From Lampris incognitus (taxonomy: Eukaryota > Chordata > Actinopteri > Lampriformes > Lampridae): a stretch of DNA of 64,000 nt. The notes below the pieces were generated by a model. It was given only the letters and a program-made list of their open reading frames with translations. It was not told the DNA's origin and ran no database searches. Below, piece after piece: positions 52,718 to 63,791 of this stretch. The stretch's first letter is position 1. Each line of letters starts with the position of its first letter. Where the stretch lies: assembly GCF_029633865.1 (NCBI RefSeq), contig NC_079216.1, positions 23,684,447 to 23,748,446 of the forward strand, written 5' to 3'. The position numbers and the translations under genes were made by a program.

Positions 52718-52810
<93 letters not shown>

Positions 52811-52866
52811 TCACACACCAGTCTCAGTCTCTCTATGGATGCATACCAATTATTTTAGCGGTTTAG
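52262..52866 (+). pseudogene. hAT transposase exon 3: dimerisation domain
   Basis: Acceptor TTTTGCCAG at 52253-52261; the joined codon is G|AA. Reads LILQDAAETEQPVPLVDEEE, LQLSHYLDIAEGQAALLFW, then the hAT C-terminal dimerisation block LAVPASSAPVERVFSHGGI, MTDRLLANLIFCKYN. The normal end is near 52640. The frame here runs on through a TC/CA microsatellite to a stop at 52866, so the authentic stop seems lost. Confidence 0.88.
52721..52806. repeat. (TC)n(AC)n compound microsatellite
   Basis: TC 52721-52764, then AC 52764-52806. A GT/TA stretch also lies at 52873-52900, directly before the palindromic Tc1. Confidence 0.95.
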
Positions 52867-52900
52867 CCTCCATGTGTGTGTGTGTGTGTGTATATATATA

Positions 52901-54097
52901 CACTACCGTTCAAAAGTTTGGGATCACCCAAACAATTTCGTGTTTTCCATGAAAAGTCACACTTATTCACCACCATATGTTGTGAAATGAATAGAAAATA
53001 GAGTCAAGACATTGACAAGGTTAGAAATAATGATTTGTATTTGAAATAAGATTTTTTTTACATCAAACTTTGCTTTCGTCAAAGAATCCTCCATTTGCAG
53101 CAATTACAGCATTGCAGACCTTTGGCATTCTAGCTGGTAATTTGTTGAGGTAATCTGGAGAAATTGCACCCCACGCTTCCAGAAGCAGCTCCCACAAGTT
53201 GGATTGGTTGGATGGGCACTTCTTTGAGCAGATTGAGTTTCTGGAGCATCACATTTGTGGGGTCAATTAAACGCTCAAAATGGCCAGAAAAAGAGAACTT
53301 TCATCTGAAACTCGACAGTCTATTCTTGTTCTTAGAAATGAAGGCTATTCCATGCGAGAAATTGCTAAGAAATTGAAGATTTCCTACACCGGTGTGTACT
53401 ACTCCCTTCAGAGGACAGCACAAACAGGCTCTAACAGGTACTATTTAATGAAGATGCCAGTTGGGGACCTGTGAGGCGTCTGTTTCTCAAACTAGAGACT
53501 CTAATGTACTTATCTTCTTGCTCAGTTGTGCAACGCGGCCTCCCACTTCTTTTTCTACTCTGGTTAGAGCCTGTTTGTGCTGTCCTCTGAAGGGAGTAGT
53601 ACACACCGGTGTAGGAAATCTTCAATTTCTTAGCAATTTCTCGCATGGAATAGCCTTCATTTCTAAGAACAAGAATAGACTGTCGAGTTTCAGATGAAAG
53701 TTCTCTTTTTCTGGCCATTTTGAGCGTTTAATTGACCCCACAAATGTGATGCTCCAGAAACTCAATCTGCTCAAAGAAGTGCCCATCCAACCAATCCAAC
53801 TTGTGGGAGCTGCTTCTGGAAGCGTGGGGTGCAATTTCTCCAGATTACCTCAACAAATTAACAGCTAGAATGCCAAAGGTCTGCAATGCTGTAATTGCTG
53901 CAAATGGAGGATTCTTTGACGAAAGCAAAGTTTGATGTAAAAAAAATCTTATTTCAAATACAAATCATTATTTCTAACCTTGTCAATGTCTTGACTCTAT
54001 TTTCTATTCATTTCACAACATATGGTGGTGAATAAGTGTGACTTTTCATGGAAAACACAAAATTGTTTGGGTGATCCCAAACTTTTGAACGGTAGTG
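52901..54097. mobile_element. Palindromic (foldback) Tc1, 1197 bp
   Basis: Both ends are the same Tc1 left end (CACTACCGTTCAAAAGTTTG), flanked by TA. The arms, about 535 bp at 52901-53437 and 53566-54097, are nearly perfect inverted copies. Each encodes the same transposase N-terminus (MARKRELSSETRQSILVLRN, ISYTGVYYSLQRTAQTGSN), one on + from 53280 and one on - from 53718. The minus arm goes about 130 bp farther (RKRSGRPRCTTEQEDKYIR). No catalytic domain is present. A palindrome of this kind can arise by aberrant gap repair after excision. Confidence 0.95.
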
Positions 54098-54209
54098 TAT
54101 ATATATATATATATATACAACGATTTTTATCAAGGGAGCAACAGGAACTGATTGAGGCGTGAATATATTACATGTAGATTTATGTTTGTGCGTGTTTCTA
54201 TATCTGTGA

Positions 54210-54890
54210 GGACCGTAACGGAGGATGTGAACACCCTGGAGTGGAAGGAGAGTTTTTGGGAAGTGTGGATATGTTGAAGATGCGAAGACATTTTTAGAGA
54301 AAATGTTTGAAAACTAAAAAAATTAGGACTGTTTTGCAAAACTGAGGATATTTTTGATGAAGATGAACACATCTGAAGAGTCAGGAAACTTTAATAGAAT
54401 GCAGATCATTTTTTGGGAGTGAGGATATCTTTTATAAAGTGGTGACATGTTTGAAAAGGTTACGGTTACACTTAGGTTTTGAAAGGAGTTAAAAAGACTG
54501 GAAAATATTTTTTAGAAAGTGGTGACACATTTGGAAAAGTAAATTTTTTTGGAGGACTGTTTTTGTGATCCTCACTTCATCCAAATACCTGTTTGAGGGT
54601 GAAGACATGGTTTTTAGTTTAAGCCTAGATTTAAGTTTTAAGGTGAAGACTGTTTTACAAAAATGAGGATATTTTGAGACGGAAACAAACACTTTTGGAA
54701 AGTCAGGACACTTGAAACTTAAGGAAATTTTTCAAAAGTGAAGACACTTCCAGAAAGTCGGTGCAGTTTTTCAGAAGTGATAATTCAGATAAATTTTTTG
54801 GGGAGTGAGGATTTTTTTTTTTTTTAAGTGATGACATGTTTGGAAAAGGTTAAGGCTAGATTTAAGTTTTGAAAGGAGTCAAAAGGACCT
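54210..54890. repeat. Degenerate short-unit repeats in the hAT 3' region
   Basis: Many imperfect units like AAAGTGGTGACATGTTTGG and GTGAGGATATTTTT, spaced irregularly at 20-60 bp. Not coding. Confidence 0.6.
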
Positions 54891-55609
54891 GTCTAGTTGA
54901 AGGTGAAAACGGTTTTGCAATATGATATGAGATCAATACAATACAGGACAGAAACTGCTGTGCAACTAGTTATAGTGCAATATGCTATGGAAATACAATG
55001 TCAGCATTTTTTGTGCAAATTACATTTGCATTTGTTTCTTTCAAATGTGTTTGAACAATGTTCTTGCAAAAAAAGGTTTGATAAATAAAATACAGATCTT
55101 AAAAGCATACATGATCTGTGTAAATATTATTTCCCTGTTGTTAAAAGGACTCGAAAGGACTCGAAACTCAAACGGTAGGACTTGGGACTTGACTTGAGAC
55201 TTGATGGTCTTGACTCGGGTCTTGCCTGTCTTGACTCGGGACTTGACGGCAAAGACTTGAGACTTACTTGTGACTTGCAAAACAATGACTTGGTCCCACC
55301 TCTGCTCTGGTCCAGGGATCACATTTTAACAAGGGTGCAGACCATAGGCGGTGCTAGGGCATCAGGTATGGGGAAGCTAAATTTGTGAAACATTACAGTA
55401 AAAGTAATGAGGAAGTCAGCTTGGTGTGAAGAGGAAGTCAGCTTTGTGTGGAGAGCATATTGCCTTAAGACGGCAATCATATGGATATTAAATCTCCATA
55501 TTGTCATATGGAGATATGGTTACTTGCTTTCACAAACCAGAATAATAAACGAGTGCCATTACAGGGGTAATACTTCTCATTTGCGCTTACATCCCATTCC
55601 TCGGGAACC

Positions 55610-56185
55610 ATAGCATTGAGAAAGTTATCCACACTTCTGTATTTTCCCACTTGGACTACTGCAACTCCATGTATATTGGCATTAGTCAGTCATCCCTGTC
55701 CCGCCTGCAACTGGTCCAGAATGCTGCAGCCAGGCTCCTGACAGGTACTCGGAAGAGGGACTATATTACCCCTATACTGGCCTCACTCCACTGACAGACT
55801 GTGTGGTTCAGAATTGATTTTAAATTTCTCCTGTTTGTTTATGAAGTCCTAAATGGGCCGGCCCCTTGTATATCGCAGACCTTTTAACCGTCTAGTCCAC
55901 CTCCAGGTCCCTCAGGTCAGCAGACTTGGGATAAGCTCAGGGGTGACCACGCCTTTGCGGTTGCAGCCCCTAGACTGTGGAACAGCTTTCCCCTCCCTAT
56001 CAGATCTGCCCCTTCCATCGACTCTTAAGTCCCAGCTGAAAACACACTTTTATTCACTAGCATTTGAATCCTCCTGATGTGGCTGATTTCTGGCTTGTGC
56101 ATATGCCTGTGTGTTGTTTATTTGTGCCCACGAGCCATGTGCCTTGTGTTTATGTTGGTATTTCTTGTATATTTGTGTTTTAGAA
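55610..56185 (+). pseudogene. L2-type LINE, C-terminal RT fragment and 3' end
   Basis: Reads SHLDYCNSMYIGISQSSLSR, LQLVQNAAARLLTGTRKRDY, ITPILASLH, a stop, FLLFVYEVLNGPAP, then RGDHAFAVAAPRLWNSFPL and SLKSQLKTHFYSLAFESS. This is the conserved C-terminus of fish L2/CR1-like LINEs. 5' truncated. Two stops and one shift. Confidence 0.85.
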
Positions 56186-56590
56186 TCAGAATCAAGTTTA
56201 TAGGCCATGTAGGTTTGCACATACATGGAATTTGACTCTGGGTGTGTGGCTCTTTCAGTGTACTTGAAATAGAATAACACGACAACACAACAATCTTCAG
56301 ATATATACACAAGGATTGACCATATAAAGGGGAAATAAGACGTGAAAAAGTACAGTGGTGCAGAGAATATATAAGAGATGCTGAAATAAACATTGGCGGG
56401 TTACTTGCATACATGCCTGAGGTACATGGACATGACAGAGTGTACCACTAAATGTACAATGTACAGCACACTATATACACAATGGTTGGATTAATTTGAC
56501 AATGTTCAGCATTCATTTGAATGACAGTCCGTGGAAAGAAACTGCTTTTATGTCTGATTGTTTTGGTGTTCAGTGCTCTGTAACGCCTAC
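56186..56590 (-). pseudogene. LINE 3' end, minus strand
   Basis: The minus strand begins RRYRALNTKTIRHKSSFFPR, the SFFP signature at the end of CR1/L2/Rex1-like ORF2, then a stop and about 350 bp of 3' sequence ending in the repeat tail GATTCTGATTCT (56183-56196 on +, reversed). It faces the L2 fragment to its left and abuts a Penelope-like element to its right. Confidence 0.75.
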
Positions 56591-56608
56591 TGGTTTACGC
56601 TTAGTGTG

Positions 56609-57560
56609 ATTCCGTATGTGGTGGGAGTGTTGGAAGAGTTCAGAAGCGTATTTTCCAAACACTGCATCTCAGTTGCTTTGAAACCCCAAAACACGCTGCG
56701 CCAGAAGTTGGTCCACCCCAAGGATCAGGTCCCCCAGCACAAACAGAGCATACAGTGTACACGGTTAAGTGCCAGGAGGATTGCCGTAACTTGTACATTG
56801 GGGAAACTAAACAAATGCTGGCCAAGAGGATGGCACAACACAGAAGAGCTAACACATCAGGCCAGGACGCCACGGTCTACACCATGTACAGGCCAGTGGC
56901 CACTTTTTCAAGGATGCGGATGCACACGACCTTGATAGAGAGGAACGCTGGTTTGACCAGGGAGTCAAAGAGGCCATCTATGTGAAGAGGGAATGACCAT
57001 CCCTGAGTCGGGGGGGGGGGCAAGCGCTAACATGTCAGGCCAGGACTCCACAGTCTACACCCATCTTCAGGCTAGTGACCACTCTTTAAGGATGCAGATG
57101 CACACAACCTTGATAGGGAGGACTACTGGTTTGAACAGGGAGTCAAAGAGGCTATCTATGTGAAGAGGGAATGACCATCCCTGAGCCGGGGGGGGGGGGG
57201 GCTAAGAGTACACCTGTCATCATCTATCTTACAATGCTGAAACTGCAACTATTCCCCAATCCTCTGTGAATAGTACACATGGCCATCGAAACTCTAGTTA
57301 ATAGTGTAGATAAATGTAATGGTGTGATGTTTAATAATGATGATTACAACGTATTGAAGTCCAACAATAGTCACACCCATAATGGCATTGGTTTCGGTCA
57401 TTATGCAACTGTATTGTTTATAAAGGGTGGGGATACCTGCAGTCATTTTAGACTGAAGATATCACTTAGTTGAGCGATGAAACGTTTCTTTCAGTAAACG
57501 TTGTATCCAGATGAACTGATTCACCCTTCTTTGATTTTTTTACCTGGATTATTGAGCATG
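56609..57560 (+). pseudogene. Penelope-like element, GIY-YIG endonuclease end
   Basis: Reads IPYVVGVLEEFRSVFSKH, LRQKLVHPKDQVPQHKQS, then in another frame YTVKCQEDCRNLYIGETKQM and LAKRMAQHRRANTSGQDA. This is the C-terminal GIY-YIG nuclease of Penelope-like retroelements (L-Y-I-G, basic R and H-R-R) that nicks the target. A ~170-bp piece of its coding end is duplicated (56850-57019 and 57021-57202). The 3' region to 57560 has GATGAAACGTTTCTTTCAG, typical of the family. The RT is missing. Confidence 0.85.
56850..57202. repeat. Tandem duplication of about 170 bp in the Penelope-like element
   Basis: Two copies, each from GCTAACA-TGTCAGGCCAGGA to TGACCATCCCTGAG followed by a G run (10 and 14 G). 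They differ at about one site in ten. Confidence 0.9.
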
Positions 57561-57574
57561 CATCAAGCCCAAAT

Positions 57575-57780
57575 GTAATATAGTGCCCTCTAGGGTGCCT
57601 TTCCAGTAGACAAAACGTGATAAAGTGCCCTGTATGGTGCCCTTCCAGTGGAGAAAATGACAATGTGCCCTCTAGGGTGCCATTCTAGTGGAAAAACATG
57701 GTAAAGTGCCCTCTAGGAAGCCTTTCCAGTGGAAAAAACGTGATCCATTGCATTACTGGGTGCCGTTCCAGTGGATCATA
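57575..57780. repeat. Minisatellite, about 41-bp unit, five copies
   Basis: Unit is about AAAACGTGATAAAGTGCC, then CTCTAGGGTGCCTTTCCAGTGG. Units diverge by several bases each. No spacers or palindromes of CRISPR type. Confidence 0.88.
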
Positions 57781-57931
57781 AATGCATCACGACTTTCTGC
57801 ACACTGGTGCCCCACCACATACAGCTGGTGCCCTTTTTTTTTTTTGCTGCTGCCCCTCAAAAAGAGTCCACCATTCCCACTGTATGTGCACTAGCTGTAA
57901 TCTAATGCTTTGACTTAAGGTTCCTCTAGCT

Positions 57932-58455
57932 CAGTGGTTCTCAACCTTTTTGGGGTCCTGGACCCCCTGCGTATTTTTGATCTACCCTGAGGACCCCTCC
58001 ACCTGATCTTGGGGGAGGGGGGTTGCAATTTGATAGAAACAGTAGAAACTGCATTTTAAATTGCTTTATAGCATTTATTCACTCTTTGGGGCAAAAATAA
58101 GAGCTTTCAGTTGTAACTTAGATATATTTAACAAAACAGAATTCTTATGCAGTAACTTTCAGATATATGTAACAACAGCATTTTTATGCAGTAACTTTTA
58201 AAAATGCAAACGGGAGCGAGATCTCTTATTAAAATACAATAAATTACACTTGTGAAACAGATGTAATTAGAGAAAAAAGTCCTGTTACCCTTTATAGTTT
58301 AGGTAGATAAAGGTCTCAGTCACATTTGAGTAAAATAATCCTATTTATATAAATGTCATAGGATCTTTTTTTTAAAGATATTTTATTTTCACGGACCCCT
58401 TGCAATTACACCACGGACCACTAGGGGTCCGCGGACCCCCGGTTGAGAAACACTG
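57932..58455. mobile_element. hAT MITE, 524 bp
   Basis: Ends CAGTGGTTCTCAACC and, inverted, CAGTGTTTCTCAACC, then GGACCCC-rich arms. Perfect 8-bp duplication CTCTAGCT (57924-57931 and 58456-58463). Non-coding. The terminal sequence is that of a very common vertebrate hAT MITE group. Confidence 0.95.
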
Positions 58456-58463
58456 CTCTAGCT

Positions 58464-58994
58464 CATACAGATATGGCTGTACACTACCGATATAACACCT
58501 ATGCAATATTTCCTCATGTTTTGCATGAACTCTAGCCACAAGTTAACGTGTTGTCTTACAGACACACCTTCCCTGTCTGCATCTGCTGAACAGGTCATGA
58601 TCACTGATTAGTATTTATTACAAGTTAATGTTTATAAGTTGTGTAAAAAAAACTTGCAAGAAATATTAGACACTCAACTGTAGCTTTTAGGAGATGTAAT
58701 AACTTTTGAAACCAGTTTCCTGGACCTTCAAGAGAGAAATTTCAATGTGGTGTAAAAAATGCACACCCCCAAAGTACAATTCTTCCTCTGTCCTGGTTCA
58801 GGTACAATGAGAGATCCTCAACAGTGTGGTTTAGAGCCAATCATTAAACATTAATATCAATGCTATAGCCTCAGCTCAAAATTAAACAGTGTGTGAGACT
58901 TCTGCTGTCACTAACAGATTCTCATTTTTAAATGATTTACTGAGAATGATTTTTCATTTTTGTTTGATGATGTATCATCCTCCATCCCATTTAC
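58464..58994. other. Intron sequence without recognised features
   Basis: AT-rich, no repeat or gene recognised. It lies just 3' (on the minus strand) of the host exon at 58995-59070. Confidence 0.45.
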
Positions 58995-59070
58995 CTGTAA
59001 CATCTGGTTGCTTCCCCTGTGCAATGCTGGCCAACTTGTCACTCACCACTTTGTGTAGAGCCCCTGGTAT
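58995..59070 (-). CDS. Putative host gene, internal exon of 76 nt
   Basis: On the minus strand, acceptor GTATGTACCTTTTTAG and donor CAG|GTAAATGG bound 76 nt. Only one frame is open: IPGALHKVVSDKLASIAQGK, then QPDVT plus one base. It starts in phase 0, matching the end of the exon at 63792-63917, and ends with one base, matching the split codon at 46664. No similarity to any transposon protein here. Function unknown. Confidence 0.55.
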
Positions 59071-59590
59071 CTAAAAAGGTACATACAATGACAAATTTCA
59101 ATTAACAACTTAATCACAGGATATAACTAAAGCGACTGTAAATGATAATCGTTTCCATTTCTATTTACTAAAATGCCTCTAATCTTTTAAACTGCAAGAA
59201 TAGCTTAACCAAAGTTTGCACCCTGGACACTTACAGGCACATTTACGGATTCTATAACTGTTAGTATTACCATGAAATAAATATCTGCTAGAATAAAGAT
59301 CTGTATTGTAGATACAGACCATCTCCAGATCACTACTGAGAGGAGCATCAGATTTCAAATCAATCAATCAATCAAGTTGCATTTTATATAGTGCTTTTCT
59401 AGCTGCAACAGCCACTCAAAGCGCTCTACAATTCTTTTATAATACGTAATACAGTCTCTGTTCACTTATTTCCAGGTTTAGAAAAGATGCACTGGACATA
59501 GAAATTCAATTTAAGTGTGCGCAGAACATAGATGCTGAATAAGTAAATTCTCTTTCAGACTGGATTTTCACTTGAGCGGACCCAGATGTT
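59071..59590. other. Intron sequence with a short LINE tail
   Basis: Nothing coding recognised. 59358-59430 is a common fish repeat tail: ATCAATCAATCAA followed by GCATTTTATATAGTGCTTTT and AGCCACTCAAAGCGCT. Confidence 0.5.
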
Positions 59591-59592
59591 TA

Positions 59593-61180
59593 AGTGCCTT
59601 CAGAAAGTATGCATCTCCCTTAAAATTGCAAGGTGTAACAGGAACAAGATGTGAAAAATTTCAATGCATTAAAATAATTTCGCCTCTCTTCACGAGGAAT
59701 ACATTCTACAGATTTATGAAACAATTTTCAAGAATAACTGAGTTTCGGAAATGACAGATGCATGTTCAACATGTAGAAAAACATCTACCCCCCCCCCCCC
59801 CAAGAGTCATTACTATGTAGACAGGCCTCTGAAAGCAAATGCAGTTATGAGTCTCCTTGGGTACATCTGTATGAGCTTTGCACAGATTAGATTTTAGAAT
59901 TTTTGCCAATTACTCTAAGTAAATGTATTCCAACTCTACCAAATCAGACGAAATGTATTGGTCAACAGCAACTTTCAGGTCATACAACAGATTCTACGAA
60001 TAGGATTTAGACTTTAGTCACCCTAGAACATGTATTAATATAAATTGTTGGCGGTTTTGCTGAGTACTTTTGTTAATTGCCCATCTTCTTCAAGGCCTCC
60101 TCATTAGCGAGGGTTGCCAGCACCACCAGGATGACATGCTTGCCAAACAAGTCTCCTCCAGTTCCCCATACAGAACATGAATCGTGGCCCTAAATGCAGA
60201 TTGCTTGTTTACGTTAAACAAGTTCCCTCAATGATTTGCCTTTATTTCCTTCCCAATCTTACCCTTGAAGGCAACAAGTTTTCCAGTCCCTCTGCCACCG
60301 TCATACTTGACTATGGTGATGGTGTTCTCAGTATTAGTGTGTGCTTGGTTAGCACCAAATATAACATTTTGCTGTCATGCCAAAGTTCATTTTTAGTCTC
60401 ATCTCATCATCAGCCACTTCTCTGGGGTCGGGTCGCAGTGGCAGCAAGCTAAGTAGAGCATTCCAGACGTCCCTCTCCCCAGCAATGCCCTCCAGCTCCT
60501 CCTGGGGGATCCCAAGGTGTTCCCAGGCCAGATTGGACATGTAGTTCCTCCAGCAAGTTCTGGGTCTACCCCGGGGTCTCCTCCCAGTTGGATGTGCTAG
60601 AAAAACCTCCAAAGGAAGGCACCCAGGAGGCATCCTATTCAAATATCCAAACGACCTCAACTGGTTCCTTTCGACGCGAAGGAGCAGCAGCTGTACGCCA
60701 ACCTCCCTCCGGATGTCCAAGCTCCTCACCCCATCTCTAAGGCTGAGCCCAGACACCCTACGGAGGAAACTAATTTCAGCCGCTTGTATCGGCAATCTCA
60801 CACTTTTGGTCACTACCCAAAGCTCATGACCATAGGTGAGGGTTGGAACGAAGATTTTTAGTCTCATCAGATCATAAAATCTTCATCAATAAGGTTACAG
60901 ATTTTCTCATGTTCTCTAGTAAATTCCAGGTGTGACTTAAAGTTGGCCTTTCTCAGAAACAGCTTCCTTCTAGACACTCCTCCAAAGAAGCTGAATCTGT
61001 GAAGTGCTGAGGAGATGTTGATCTCTGGACAGTGTCTCCCAATTAAGCAAATAACTTTTGCCTCTCTGAGTGTTGCCAGATCATGGTAGTCTGATGTGCC
61101 ATATTTTTTCTGTTTTATGTCAATGGACTTTACAGTGCTCCTAGGTATGGTCAATGCTTTTCAAACATTACACAGAACTC
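59593..61180 (-). mobile_element. Tc1-C: decayed Tc1-like transposon, minus strand
   Basis: The left end at 59593 has GTGCCTTCAGAAAGTATGCA, a fish Tc1 terminal repeat. Between 59830 and 61154 the minus strand carries a transposase remnant: RSTVKSIDIKQKKYGTSDYH, FSFFGGVSRRKLFLRKANFK, SHLEFTREHEKI, SDETKNELWHDSK (first Asp motif kept), and TGKLVAFKG-like residues. A Rex3 LINE is inserted at 60404. The right end is too decayed to place. A poly-C run sits at 59789-59802. Confidence 0.75.
60404..60853 (-). pseudogene. Rex3-like (RTE clade) LINE, C-terminal fragment
   Basis: The minus strand reads FVPTLTYGHELWVVTKS, AAEISFLRRVSGLSLRDGVR, VERNQLRSFGYLNRMPPG, HPTGRRPRGRPRTCWRNYMS and ALLSLLPLRPDPREV, ending in a GATGATGAGATGAG tail as in Rex3. 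A perfect 15-bp duplication ATTTTTAGTCTCATC (60389-60403 and 60854-60868) flanks it and belongs to Tc1-C. Open over about 150 codons, so younger than its host. Confidence 0.88.
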
Positions 61181-61779
61181 ACAGGCCTTCCTATGTTTAT
61201 GTTGCTGACTCTTTTAAACTAACAGTCTAAATTGTAACGCTTTCTCAGTTACAGATATATTGTTGGCATACTACCAGATATTTTTCCATGTAGATTATCT
61301 ATCAGGATTCCCAGATCATGATTCTGTGCACTTACGTGGTTGCCTCAGTATTTCTCCCTTCTGAGTAAGTGCTTCATAACAGTAGCCAATTATAGGGTCG
61401 AGAGTCCAAGGATAGAGGGTGCCATATGTCACATATTGTACTGATTGTAAAGCCCTTCGGGGCGACATTGTGATTTTGGACTATACAAATAAACTTGACT
61501 TGACTATAGATCTCATTATTGTAACTTTTTAGGGGTAAGTGTTCAATTGGAGTGATCTCACAGGTAAATGTGGTAGTAGTAGTTATATAATAAAGTGTGA
61601 TCAGGGTAACATGTATTTCTTGCTCAGCTGTTCAAATCCCACCATTTTTTTCACATAAAACTGTTTAGACTCCAATACCTGCCCCCACCTCCAAGCAGAA
61701 GAATAGCTGTCTTGCACCTGGGTAAAATTGATATGCACTTTAATTAGAATGTGTGATTATTTTAGCAGTTCCCTTCCAA
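61181..61779. other. Intron sequence; short LINE 3' tail at 61436-61505
   Basis: 61436-61505 is TGTACTGATTGTAAAGCCCT ending ACTTGACTTGAC, the 3' tail of a common fish LINE on +. The remainder has no recognised feature. Confidence 0.5.
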
Positions 61780-62130
61780 ATCTTTGCCATTCCATGCTCT
61801 TAAGGTTGTATTAAGAACCTTGTTATGGTCCTAAACATAAGATTTTATTTTTCCCATAACATCAATGGAAGACCTGATAATGGCATTACCCACACTAACC
61901 AAATCAATGTCCAACCACAAAGAGTCTGGGTTATTTCTTACTCTATCCAAGATAATGAAATTGGCAGGCTATTTGGTAGAATTTAATGTTTGGGGCCAAT
62001 AGGTTGTTTATTTTGTGGCAGCTGCATCTTGGTGGGTCTCAACTGTCATTTTTTTCATGTTCAAGGTAAAAATACTATACCAACTGTATATTCTTGATGG
62101 TTTTATCATTGACAAAGAAGGGAATGGATA
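61780..62130 (-). pseudogene. L1/Tx1-type LINE fragment, minus strand (downstream part)
   Basis: The minus strand reads NFIILDRVRNNPDSLWLDID, LVSVGNAIIRSSIDVM and NKVLNTTLRAWNG, resembling the region after RT in fish L1 ORF2. It probably belongs to the same copy as 62670-63720. Confidence 0.5.
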
Positions 62131-62223
62131 GAAAAGCCTTGGCGATATATTTATTAGTTCAGTCTCTTACAACTAATGCTGGAGAATAATACTCCCTAGC
62201 ATGAACAGCTCATCATCATCATC

Positions 62224-62655
<432 letters not shown>

Positions 62656-62669
62656 CTGAATCTTTCAAA

Positions 62670-63720
62670 ACTTGTTAAATGTCAGTTGCAATCCAGTCCT
62701 AAGGGACTCGCTGTATTGGTGGTTTTCTATTCTGCCAGGTAGCCAATTACGTTCACATGTTGTGATTAAGTGCCTAAAATATCTGAAACAACAGGTCAAT
62801 GTAATAAACTCACTAGTAGAACAGAAAACTAGCAGTACTGGGGGTACCCGAGGGCCAAGAACCACTGATTTAGAATTTAGATGTCGCAAATGTCCCCAGA
62901 TAAGTAAAACCCTGAGTGGACCATCTAATATTTAAGCCACATGGGACAGACCTCTGTGTGTTCCCAGGGGCATAGCTTCAAATTTATCCTGTACAGAGAG
63001 AATTCACTAAGTTGACTTATAATGTTGAGAATTACATTAATAGATTGTGGCTTTGTGCTTAAAAAAATAAGTAATTTGTGTACAAAGCCATTTCATGGTG
63101 ACAATATCCCACAGATATACCCCCAAATATGTGGGTAATATCCAATAGCTTTAGTGGCTCAATCATGACAGACATAGCGATGGCCACAGCAGGCATCCAT
63201 ATCTTGTTCCTCTCCCTTGTTTAAAGTATTCAGAGAATTCACCATTAATGACTACTGTTGCCATTGGTTGGGAAGCGTTTATGTTTATAATGTTATGGAA
63301 AACCCTCTCTAATCTCAAAACTTTTACTACAGTCAGTAATTTGAAGTCAACATTTCGAGGACAGGCTGGGCAAATATCAAGAATATTAATCCTCTGGTAT
63401 GACTTTTTTTTGGAGCAGGCTTATCATTTGCTTCTGTGACAGTCCTAAGAAAGGTACCTACTTCAAAGCAATGATTAAATAGCTCAAGTAAAGGTCCCAT
63501 GAACAAAGATTTAAACTTTATAAAACTTAGTACGGAAGCCATTCCAGGCCTGGGGCTTTTCCTGAATGTAAAGAGAGAAGGTATTGAATTTTAATATATT
63601 TCTAAAGTTACCTAAATAATTCATTTCATTCTGACATTTTAGAAAATTACCTCTTTAGAAGGACATGTAGAAAACACATCTCATTTAAATTTATTTTAAT
63701 TTCACTTTGAAACAGAAAAA
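62670..63720 (-). pseudogene. L1/Tx1-type LINE reverse transcriptase, minus strand
   Basis: Minus strand, frame changing often: MASVLSFIKFKSLFMGPLLE, LFNHCFEVGTFLRTVTEAND, then RGTRYGCLLWPSLCLS (from R-G-T-R-Q-G-C-P-L-S) and ALYTNYLFF, where the active site YADD has become YTNY. Before them, VTLEIY-NSIPSLYIQEKPQA matches the L1 motif preceding P-G-P-D-G. Strongly decayed. It lies in the intron just downstream of the host exon at 63792. Confidence 0.7.
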
Positions 63721-63791
63721 TAATGTGAAAAGACGATGTCAAGTTTAGGGGGAAAATTAGTTTCAGATTCTGGAATTTTGCATTCCCATAC

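Larger units (their letters stand above)
49233..55304 (+). mobile_element. hAT transposon with ZBED-type transposase, 6072 bp
   Basis: Perfect 8-bp duplication CTCTGGTC (49225-49232 and 55305-55312). Terminal repeats CAGAGGTG-TGGACTCGAG and, inverted, CAGAGGTG-GGACCAAGTC. The first and last about 190 bp are packed with GACTTG/ACTCGAG motifs that probably bind transposase. Inside are a three-exon transposase gene on +, a GT microsatellite, TC/CA microsatellites, a palindromic Tc1 (52901-54097) and a stretch of degenerate repeats. It lies in the large intron of the putative minus-strand host gene. Confidence 0.95.

Noticed and set aside
49657..52866. Domesticated ZBED host gene
   Set aside because: Perfect 8-bp duplication and terminal repeats bound it, and the coding region has two stops and a frameshift, so it is a decayed transposon copy.
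57575..57780. Possible CRISPR-like array
   Set aside because: Units are contiguous and diverged with no spacers, and the genome is vertebrate. It is a minisatellite.
61680..61725. Small minus-strand exon bounded by AG and GT
   Set aside because: The segment is about 40 nt, its phase would break the frame between the other exons, and the surrounding sequence may be L1.
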